A program made the translations under genes and the position numbers. Under the pieces are notes generated by a model. That model saw only the letters and a list, made by a program, of their open reading frames with translations. It was not told the origin of the DNA and did no database searches. Below are positions 1-5,556 of a stretch of DNA of 6,290 bases, piece after piece. The stretch is from Campylobacteraceae bacterium (GTDB lineage: Bacteria > Campylobacterota > Campylobacteria > Campylobacterales > Sulfurospirillaceae): assembly GCA_027055635.1 (NCBI GenBank), contig JALUMZ010000293.1:1-6290 (forward strand), given 5' to 3'. Within the stretch, counting starts at the first letter, position 1. The number at the start of each line of letters is the position of its first letter.

Positions 1-461
1 ATGCTATATGCCAAGCGCTCATCACTACAGCTATATTTGACATTTTCACCAGATTTTTTTATTGTGATGAGAGTTTGAGCAACATTTGATGATAGTGCAA
101 TAAATTCATGATTTTTGGTTATGCTTTGTAAAATTTCTTGTGAAATATCATCTAGATAAATAATTTTACTATTTTTTTTACTGAATTCATATCTTGCTAG
201 TTTTACACAAGCAAGCCTCATCGAATCAACTTCTATCCATGCAATTTCAGGGTCTAATACCTCTTGGATTTTCTCAGATATTATCCCATAAGCACCGTTG
301 TCTAATGCAATTTTTTGATCCTGGGCAGAACCTTCTATATCTAAAAAGAGATCTCCTCTTTTTATTTTTTGAGGATTAATTTTTATAGATTCTGTATGAT
401 CAACTGATGGAAAATTTTGTAATAATCCATCAATTATCCGTACTGTATTTTCAATTCTCAT
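1..461 (-). CDS. Mur-ligase-like protein, N-terminal part (3' end outside window)
   Basis: The minus-strand frame starts at ATG 461 and stays open to the left edge, giving 153 residues of a longer protein. Residues about 26-80 resemble the N-terminal, UDP-precursor-binding domain of MurE/MurF ligases. They show the KINPQKIKRGDLFLDIEG pattern (family form: DSRxIxPGDLFxAxxG) followed by ALDNGAYGIISE (family form: AxxxGAxxxVxE). In true Mur ligases a P-loop of the type GTxGKT follows near residues 100-115. Here that segment reads KIIYLDDISQEIL and nothing like a P-loop appears up to residue 153. The start overlaps the metG stop codon (ATGA, 4 nt), which suggests translational coupling and the same operon. 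The domain resemblance is fairly clear. A catalytic role in peptidoglycan synthesis is doubtful, and I assign no function. It may be a lineage-specific protein that reuses the Mur N-terminal fold. Confidence 0.75.
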   Translation of the reverse strand, partial: MRIENTVRIIDGLLQNFPSVDHTESIKINPQKIKRGDLFLDIEGSAQDQKIALDNGAYGIISEKIQEVLDPEIAWIEVDSMRLACVKLARYEFSKKNSKIIYLDDISQEILQSITKNHEFIALSSNVAQTLITIKKSGENVKYSCSDERLAYS

Positions 462-2368
462 CCAACAGAAGAGCCACTTTTTTTAGAATCCTGAGGCCTC
501 AATAGAGATAATCCTTCTTTATCTTTTGCAGCCAACAACATTCCTTCGCTTACTAAACCCATGATTTTTGCCGGTTTTAGATTTGCTACTACACATACTT
601 GTGTATTTAAAAGTGATTCGGCTGAATAAAACTCTTTTATACCTGCAACTATTTGTCTTGGTTTCTCCTCTCCTAAATCAACTCTTAATTTTAAAAGTTT
701 TTTACTCTTAGGCACTTCTGTAGCATCTAGTATAGTTCCTATCTTTAGTTTTGTCTGAAAAAATTGATCTATAGTTATGAGTGAGTCTTCCTCTTTTTTT
801 ATCTCTTCTTTAACACTTGGTGTAGGAGAGTTTAGAAGTTCACCTTCTACTTTTGGAAAAAGAGGTGGAATTTTTTCAATCTTAAAATCATCAAGAAGAG
901 AATCATCTTCTATAAATTTTTTATAGGTATCATAAGAGATCTCAAAATTTAAAGTTTTTGCTATTTTTTGTGTAGTTTTAGGCATAACAGGATGCAGTAC
1001 AATAGAAACTTTTGCTAGTATATTTGCAACCATAGCTACAGTTGCAAAGGCAAACTCTTTATCTCCTTCTTTCATTTTTACCCAAGGTTCATATACGGTG
1101 ATAGATTGGTTAGCGATGGTTAGGGCTTTCCATAACTCTTCAAGATATCTGTTGGTTTGCATATCTTGTAGATTTGTCTCAGCTAATCTTATATGCTCCA
1201 TGACAGAGGTTAGCTCTTTTTTATGGTAATCAAAAACATCTTTTGAAGATATATTAAAATCGCTATATTTTCCACTCATACCAATGATTCTGTTTAGTAG
1301 ATTTCCCAACTCATTACTTAAATCAGAGTTTATCCTGTCTATGAGGGCTTTTTGCGAAAAGTCTCCATCTTGTCCAAAAGGAACTTCTCTAAGCATAAAG
1401 TATCTAAAATTTTCCAATCCATAAGCATCGGCAACCTCTTTTGGATTTACGACATTTCCCTTTGATTTACTCATCTTTTCACCATTTCTAGTCCACCAAC
1501 CATGTGCTGCTATATGTTTTGGGAGCGGGAGTCCAAGACTCATCAAGAAAGCCGGCCAATATATGGCATGAAAGCGAAGTATATCTTTTCCGACAAGTTG
1601 TATGGTTGCTGGCCAATATTTCATATTTTTTTCATCATTTCCGTAGCCTAGTGCTGTTATGTAGTTTAGAAGTGCATCAAGCCATACATACATCACATGC
1701 TTTGGATCATTGATTTCATCTGGTAGTTTTACACCCCAGTCAAAACTTGTCCTTGTGATGGAAAGATCTCTAAGCCCCTGTTTTACAAAGCTGATAACCT
1801 CACTTTTTTTCCCTTTTGGAAGTACACATTTTTCATCGTCACTGTACCATTTTAAAAGTTTTTCTTGATAGTTTGAGAGTTTGAAAAAATAACTCTCTTC
1901 TTTTACGATTCTTGTCTCTTTTCCACAATCTGGACATAGATTTTCATCTATCAACTGTGTATCAGTAAAAAATGTTTCACAACTCACACAATAGTGACCT
2001 TCGTATTCACCTTTATAAATATCTCCGCTATTAAACATAGTTGAAAATGCCTTCTGAACCCCAATTTTATGCTCTTGATCAGTAGTTCTGATAAATTTAT
2101 CATAACTAATTTCAAATTCATCCCAAAGGGCTTTAAACTTTCCACTTATCTCATCTGCATACTCCTTGGGAGTTCTTCCTCTAGAAATTGCAGCCTCTTC
2201 TATTTTTTGACCATGCTCATCTGTTCCTGTCAAAAAGAAAGTATCATATCCCTTTAATCTATAGTATCTTGCCATAGTATCAGCAATGATAGTGGTGTAT
2301 GCGTGACCTATATGAGGGACATCATTTACATAATATATCGGTGTGGTAATATAAGCTTTTTGGTTCAT
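458..2368 (-). CDS. metG: Methionyl-tRNA synthetase (methionine--tRNA ligase)
   Basis: The 636-residue cytoplasmic enzyme charges tRNA-Met with methionine using ATP. The class I signatures are intact: HIGH at residues 19-22 (PHIGHAYTT) and KMSKS at 298-302. A zinc knuckle is formed by C127/C130 and C145/C148 in the connective peptide. An anticodon-binding helical domain follows at about 340-500. After a lysine/glutamate-rich linker, residues about 531-636 form the EMAPII/Trbp111-type tRNA-binding domain (QFFQTKLKIGTILDAT, then QIVAGIKEFY and VVANLKPAKIMGL), so this is the long, dimerising form. I chose ATG 2368 because AAGGA lies 5 nt upstream and the family N-terminus (ITTPIYYVN) begins right there. 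The frame also stays open to an ATG at 2431, but that extension would overlap the upstream gene. The gene sits 10 nt after the small cysteine protein gene and its stop overlaps the next start. Confidence 0.98.
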   Translation of the reverse strand: MNQKAYITTPIYYVNDVPHIGHAYTTIIADTMARYYRLKGYDTFFLTGTDEHGQKIEEAAISRGRTPKEYADEISGKFKALWDEFEISYDKFIRTTDQEHKIGVQKAFSTMFNSGDIYKGEYEGHYCVSCETFFTDTQLIDENLCPDCGKETRIVKEESYFFKLSNYQEKLLKWYSDDEKCVLPKGKKSEVISFVKQGLRDLSITRTSFDWGVKLPDEINDPKHVMYVWLDALLNYITALGYGNDEKNMKYWPATIQLVGKDILRFHAIYWPAFLMSLGLPLPKHIAAHGWWTRNGEKMSKSKGNVVNPKEVADAYGLENFRYFMLREVPFGQDGDFSQKALIDRINSDLSNELGNLLNRIIGMSGKYSDFNISSKDVFDYHKKELTSVMEHIRLAETNLQDMQTNRYLEELWKALTIANQSITVYEPWVKMKEGDKEFAFATVAMVANILAKVSIVLHPVMPKTTQKIAKTLNFEISYDTYKKFIEDDSLLDDFKIEKIPPLFPKVEGELLNSPTPSVKEEIKKEEDSLITIDQFFQTKLKIGTILDATEVPKSKKLLKLRVDLGEEKPRQIVAGIKEFYSAESLLNTQVCVVANLKPAKIMGLVSEGMLLAAKDKEGLSLLRPQDSKKSGSSVG

Positions 2369-2373
2369 TTTTT

Positions 2374-2378
2374 TCCTT
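2374..2378 (-). promoter_or_regulatory. Shine-Dalgarno site of metG
   Basis: On the minus strand, AAGGA lies 5 nt before ATG 2368, directly after the TAA of the preceding small gene. It decides the metG start in favour of 2368 over the in-frame ATG at 2431. Confidence 0.8.
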
Positions 2379-2573
2379 TTAAAATTCAAAGCCGCCACTT
2401 TGTCCCTTGGACATACTTTTATAGACGGCATCTATGTAGTTTTTTCTAGTTTCGCAATCAAACAGTTTTTTGCAATCAAAACAACTTTTCAGATTCATAC
2501 TGTTTTGACACTCTTTTAACTTTTTGCTACTGTTTACTAAATTTTGTTTGTATTTATCTATATCATTATTCAT
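2379..2573 (-). CDS. Small cysteine-containing protein, 64 aa, function unknown
   Basis: The gene encodes a short soluble protein with no signal peptide or membrane segment. The N-terminal half is lysine-rich and probably helical. Four cysteines (C22, C31, C34, C40; spacing Cx8Cx2Cx5C) could bind a metal or form disulfides. The C-terminus reads YIDAVYKSMSKGQSGGFEF. It is likely a real gene: it overlaps the fbp end by 8 nt (ATG inside the last fbp codons), it ends 10 nt before metG, and a small gene (Cj0839c, from memory) holds the same place between fbp and metG in C. jejuni. No Shine-Dalgarno site is visible, so translation probably depends on coupling to fbp. The cysteines suggest zinc binding, but this is inference and no activity can be named. 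Confidence 0.8.
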   Translation of the reverse strand: MNNDIDKYKQNLVNSSKKLKECQNSMNLKSCFDCKKLFDCETRKNYIDAVYKSMSKGQSGGFEF

Positions 2574-3402
2574 TATGTTTTAAAACTAACTCTATCTCTT
2601 TTTTGGAGCCAAAATAACATGGTGTTGTATCATGGGGGTGCATAGGTATTAAGTCTAGCAGTCTTCTCTTCCCGTCAATTGCTTCTCCTCCAGCTTTTTC
2701 AAATATAAATGCAAAAGGGAATACTTCAAATACCATTCTTAGTTTTCCTTTTGGCGTATCGCTAGTACTAGGATATGAAAATAGTCCACCACCTTTTAGT
2801 AATATTTGATGAAGATCAGGAACCATACCTCCTGAGTATCTTAGTCTCGCTCCTCTTTCATATATCTCTTCTATGAGATTATGGTGTTTTTTTGACCAAC
2901 CTGTATGTGTGCCTCCACTAGCATTTATAAGACCACTATCTTTTAACTCTAAACTTTTTATAAATGCAAAGTCTCCATCTTCGTTTAATTTATACATTCC
3001 AACATCTTCATAAGCAGTAACCATTTGTGTAACAGGACCATATATAACATAAACAGCAGCAATCATATGTTTTCCGTCGTATGCATTTTTATATATACCA
3101 AAGATTGATCCAACACTAAAATTTACATCTAAGAGACTAGAACCATCAAGTGGATCATATCCTACTAGATATTTTCCATTTTCATATATTGGTGTTTTAT
3201 TCTCTTTTTCTTCACTAATTATCTCTTTTACACTGCTTATTTTTTTAAACTCTTCTTCGATGATTAAGTCACTTTTTATGTCAAGTTTTAGTTGTGTATC
3301 ACCTGTGGCATTTATATTTTGGGAATAACTTGCATCTTCATTTTCTATAAGCCATTTTATTCTTATCGCTGATTTTTTAATAGCATCAAAAATTTCTACC
3401 AT
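2566..3402 (-). CDS. fbp: Class I fructose-1,6-bisphosphatase, short Campylobacter type
   Basis: The 278-residue enzyme is predicted to hydrolyse fructose-1,6-bisphosphate to fructose-6-phosphate in gluconeogenesis. Metal and catalytic residues of the class I family are present: SEE at 63-65, DPLDGSS at 83-89 (D83, D86) and KLRMVFE ending in E226. The substrate region RYSGGMVPDLHQ is at 188-199. It is shorter than E. coli Fbp (about 332 residues): the N-terminus lacks the TGELT-like AMP-site segment, and the residue aligned with Arg140 of pig FBPase is K105. It is therefore probably insensitive to AMP (inference). I chose ATG 3402, 2 nt after the mobB stop, because AAGG lies 10 nt upstream and the length matches the Campylobacter protein. 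An in-frame ATG at 3438 has no ribosome site and would overlap mobB. A second, longer paralogue lies at 4507-5532. Confidence 0.93.
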   Translation of the reverse strand: MVEIFDAIKKSAIRIKWLIENEDASYSQNINATGDTQLKLDIKSDLIIEEEFKKISSVKEIISEEKENKTPIYENGKYLVGYDPLDGSSLLDVNFSVGSIFGIYKNAYDGKHMIAAVYVIYGPVTQMVTAYEDVGMYKLNEDGDFAFIKSLELKDSGLINASGGTHTGWSKKHHNLIEEIYERGARLRYSGGMVPDLHQILLKGGGLFSYPSTSDTPKGKLRMVFEVFPFAFIFEKAGGEAIDGKRRLLDLIPMHPHDTTPCYFGSKKEIELVLKHNE

Positions 3403-3404
3403 TT

Positions 3405-3902
3405 TTATTTTACCTTCTTTGCATTTTCTAATATCCATTTGACTATAGAGTCTGTATCGTTTAGGTCTAGTATTTCTATATTTTTTGGTATATTATAATC
3501 ATTTAAGTCGATACTGTTATCAATTGCTATAGCATTTGAATAATCAAAATAACTCTCATCTATCTTATTTCTAAATATCGAAATCCTTGGAAGTGGAAGT
3601 GTTTTTAACCCCTCAACTATCATCAAATCAAATTCATCAAAAAGTCTGATAATCTCATCTAAATCTTTTCTTTTTTGTGAAAATAGAGTGGTTCTTGTAG
3701 GACTTGCTACTAAAACTTCTGCACCTGTTTGTGCAAATTTCCAACTATCTTTTCCGTTTTGGTCAAATGTTGCTTTGTCTCCGGGATCATGTTTTACTAT
3801 AGCTATTTGGTGTGTTTCTCTCAGTAGATTTGATATTTTTACTATTAAAGAAGTTTTTCCACTATTTGAAGGACCACTAAAAGCAACTGCTAAATTTTTC
3901 AT
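3405..3902 (-). CDS. mobB: Molybdopterin-guanine dinucleotide biosynthesis protein MobB
   Basis: The 165-residue cytoplasmic P-loop GTP-binding protein supports MobA in attaching GMP to molybdopterin, giving the bis-MGD cofactor of enzymes such as formate dehydrogenase and nitrate reductase. Walker A is GPSNSGKT at residues 10-17. The MobB signature KHDPGDKATFDQNGKDS follows, then WKFAQTGAE and the Walker-B-like strand DLMIVEG followed by LKTLPLPRI. I prefer ATG 3902: GGATGG lies 10 nt upstream, and the start at 3920, six codons earlier, sits almost on the predicted transcription start and lacks a ribosome site. It is the first gene of the leftward operon and is followed by fbp after 2 nt. 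MobB is an accessory factor, often dispensable in other bacteria. Its presence implies that the organism makes MGD-containing molybdo- or tungsto-enzymes encoded elsewhere. Confidence 0.95.
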   Translation of the reverse strand: MKNLAVAFSGPSNSGKTSLIVKISNLLRETHQIAIVKHDPGDKATFDQNGKDSWKFAQTGAEVLVASPTRTTLFSQKRKDLDEIIRLFDEFDLMIVEGLKTLPLPRISIFRNKIDESYFDYSNAIAIDNSIDLNDYNIPKNIEILDLNDTDSIVKWILENAKKVK

Positions 3903-3932
3903 AATTCTATAACCATCCAATATTTTTGAGAG

Positions 3933-3961
3933 ATTATACCTAAAATATGTTTATCTTTTAA
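3933..3961 (-). promoter_or_regulatory. Putative sigma-70 promoter of the mobB-fbp-metG operon
   Basis: On the minus strand a perfect TATAAT (3938-3933) lies 17 nt downstream of TTAAAA (3961-3956), which matches 4 of 6 bases of the -35 consensus. Transcription would start near 3926, giving a leader of about 24 nt before ATG 3902. The site is in the only intergenic gap upstream of this gene block. No operator-like repeat is evident. Confidence 0.6.
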
Positions 3962-3984
3962 TGAGTTTATTTGGAAAAAAAGTT

Positions 3985-3990
3985 TATAAT
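3985..3990 (+). promoter_or_regulatory. Putative -10 box of the lipoprotein gene
   Basis: TATAAT lies 25 nt before the GTG start of the lipoprotein gene, in the sequence AGTTTATAAT. There is no convincing -35 hexamer; the upstream DNA is T- and A-rich, as in many Campylobacterota promoters whose -35 region is poorly conserved. The site is divergent from, and back to back with, the mobB promoter. Confidence 0.5.
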
Positions 3991-4004
3991 CACCTAAATC
4001 TTTT

Positions 4005-4008
4005 GGAG
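4005..4008 (+). promoter_or_regulatory. Shine-Dalgarno site that fixes a GTG start
   Basis: GGAG sits 7 nt before GTG 4016. No ATG lies between it and the signal-peptide coding region, so this site supports GTG as the start of the lipoprotein gene. Confidence 0.75.
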
Positions 4009-4015
4009 TTGTGTT

Positions 4016-4510
4016 GTGAAGTATATTTTTTTAGTGTCTGTTTTGCTGCTTAGTGCATGTTCATACAAACATGATAGCCTTTATGTCGGTAGTAAAAAAG
4101 TTACCGAACAGAGTGTGGCAAATACAAAAAAGACGCAAATTGTTAAAAATAGTAAAACAAGAATTTTTATTACAGTCACATATTTAGACTCTTTTAAAAA
4201 TCAAAAAATAGTAAATACAGACCAAGAACAATTTGTAGTAGGTTTTCACTTTGTTGCTTTTGGTGGCAAAGAGATAGAGAAGGATTTGAGCCCAAAGGAT
4301 CTTAAAATTAATATTGCAGACAGTACACATCTTGTTAATATAAGAAAATTAAAATCAAATAGCCAGATTTTAAAGATTATTCCAGCATCAAATCCTTGGA
4401 GTCAATATTTTTTAGTACAAACCCCAAGAATCAATAAAAATATTCTAAAATTTACTTTGCAAGTAGATTCATACAAAAAAACCATATTGAAGTTTGAAAA
4501 AAACTATTAG
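4016..4510 (+). CDS. Small lipoprotein of unknown function
   Basis: The 164-residue protein starts with a short lipoprotein signal peptide: MKY, a hydrophobic stretch, then the lipobox LLSAC with the acylated cysteine at C15. The mature protein should be anchored to the inner or outer membrane and face the periplasm; the +2 residue is Ser, so an outer-membrane location would be expected if E. coli sorting rules apply. Residues about 45-164 alternate hydrophobic and polar positions (TRIFITVTYL, FVVGFHFVAFGG, ILKFTLQVD), suggesting a mostly beta-strand fold. I do not recognise a domain. The C. jejuni lipoprotein gene Cj0842 (from memory) holds the same position beside mobB on the opposite strand, so it is likely a conserved lineage gene. 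The start is GTG with GGAG 7 nt upstream. Its TAG overlaps the TAA of the convergent fbp (4-nt overlap). Confidence 0.85.
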   Translation: MKYIFLVSVLLLSACSYKHDSLYVGSKKVTEQSVANTKKTQIVKNSKTRIFITVTYLDSFKNQKIVNTDQEQFVVGFHFVAFGGKEIEKDLSPKDLKINIADSTHLVNIRKLKSNSQILKIIPASNPWSQYFLVQTPRINKNILKFTLQVDSYKKTILKFEKNY

Positions 4511-5532
4511 TTCCCATGTTTCTTTAGAAAATCTACTGCTTCCAGTACAGTTTCTCTATTTCCAATGATAAGAGGTGTTCTTTGATGTATGCCGGTAGGT
4601 TCGATATCTAAAATATTTTTACCCTCATCATTCATCGCTGCTCCTCCTGCTTGCTCAGCAAGAAATGCTAATGGCGCTGCTTCGTACAGAAGTCTTAATT
4701 TTCCACTCTTCTTTTTTGGATCTTTTTTGTCTTTAGGATATAGAAAGATTCCACCACTTATAAGGTTTCTGTGAAAATCTGCGACTAAAGAACCTATGTA
4801 TCTTGAGGATATTTCACTATTTTTTATATGCCCTATATACTTTTGCATATTTTCATCCCAATATCTATAATTTCCCTCATTTACACTTAGGTATTTACAC
4901 TGTTTAGGAATTTTAATATCTTTGTGAGAGAGATAAAACTCACCGACACTCGGGTCAAGTGTGAAGCCGTTTACTCCATGCCCCGTAGTGAAAACCATCA
5001 TAGTGCTTGAGCCATATAGTATATAGCCGGCTGCAACTTGTTTGCTGCCTTTTTGTAGAAAATCATCAGCAGTTCCCGGAACATCATAGGAGGATGCTTC
5101 AGAGCTTGAAGTTATACGCCTGTGTATAGAAAAAATTGTACCTATACTAACATTGACATCAATATTTGAAGAACCGTCTAGTGGATCAAAAGCCAAGGTA
5201 TATTTTCCACTATATCCCTCTTTTACGGGGATTATCTTCTCTTCTTCTTCAGAAACCATAGCACATACATAGCCACAACTCTCCATTCTTTTTTTAACTG
5301 TATTGTTTGTAAGTTCATCTAGATTTTGAACCTCTTCGCCTTGTATATTTTTCTTGCCTGATTGTCCTAAAATATCTGCTAAACCTGCTTTATTTACTTC
5401 TGCATTTATAGTTTTAGCAGCAACTATCAACTCATTTAACAGACCGGTTAAATCTCCCTTTGCTTCAGGAAACATATGCTGCAAGTCCATAATATATCTA
5501 CTAACAGTTATACCCAAAGATCCATCTTTCAT
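4507..5532 (-). CDS. fbp: Class I fructose-1,6-bisphosphatase, long E. coli type
   Basis: The 341-residue second FBPase of the window has the same predicted reaction as the short one but is full length. It shows SEEEE at 94-98, DPLDGSSNID at 116-125, the substrate loop NEGNY at 218-222, RYIGSLVADFHR at 244-255 and KLRLLYE ending in E284. Unlike the short paralogue it keeps an AMP-site-like segment, GDLTGLL, at 26-32 (TGELT in relatives). It also keeps KY at 110-111 and R138, which aligns with pig Arg140. Allosteric inhibition by AMP is therefore plausible (inference). Start ATG 5532 fits the family N-terminus (SRYIMDLQHMFPEAKGDLT). The gene lies 22 nt after slt and is probably co-transcribed with it. 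A G8 run occupies the ribosome-site position. Its stop overlaps the convergent lipoprotein gene and no terminator hairpin is visible. I recall no fbp at this position in C. jejuni, so this copy may be a gain in this lineage or a loss in Campylobacter. Confidence 0.96.
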   Translation of the reverse strand: MKDGSLGITVSRYIMDLQHMFPEAKGDLTGLLNELIVAAKTINAEVNKAGLADILGQSGKKNIQGEEVQNLDELTNNTVKKRMESCGYVCAMVSEEEEKIIPVKEGYSGKYTLAFDPLDGSSNIDVNVSIGTIFSIHRRITSSSEASSYDVPGTADDFLQKGSKQVAAGYILYGSSTMMVFTTGHGVNGFTLDPSVGEFYLSHKDIKIPKQCKYLSVNEGNYRYWDENMQKYIGHIKNSEISSRYIGSLVADFHRNLISGGIFLYPKDKKDPKKKSGKLRLLYEAAPLAFLAEQAGGAAMNDEGKNILDIEPTGIHQRTPLIIGNRETVLEAVDFLKKHGN

Positions 5533-5540
5533 CTTTGCTT

Positions 5541-5556
5541 CCCCCCCCTTTTTTTT
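5541..5556 (-). repeat. A8G8 homopolymer run in the ribosome-binding region of the long fbp
   Basis: On the minus strand eight A (5556-5549, the first two belonging to the slt stop TAA) are followed by eight G (5548-5541), then AAGCAAAG and the ATG of fbp. The last G is 8 nt from the start codon. Any five of the G residues can pair with the CCUCC core of 16S rRNA (one pair as G-U), so the tract itself probably serves as the Shine-Dalgarno site. Poly-G runs of about this length in Campylobacter slip during replication and cause phase variation. Whether this one varies is not known. Confidence 0.7.

Noticed and set aside
1504..1713. A 69-codon open frame on the plus strand inside metG
   Set aside because: It is antisense to the conserved catalytic region of metG, with no ribosome site or recognisable protein. 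The same holds for the plus-strand frames at 194-379, 2069-2257, 3688-3912, 4589-4774 and 5354-5694.
2369..2431. A 21-codon N-terminal extension of MetG starting at ATG 2431
   Set aside because: It overlaps the small cysteine protein gene and lies before the conserved N-terminus. A good AAGGA ribosome site points to ATG 2368 instead.
3403..3438. A 12-codon N-terminal extension of the short Fbp starting at ATG 3438
   Set aside because: No ribosome site precedes it, it overlaps mobB by 34 nt, and the protein from ATG 3402 matches the usual length of the Campylobacter-type enzyme.
3903..4015. A riboswitch or small RNA in the divergent intergenic region
   Set aside because: The 113-bp gap is fully accounted for by two short leaders and promoters. 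No stable hairpin or known riboswitch motif was seen, including no Moco-type element upstream of mobB.
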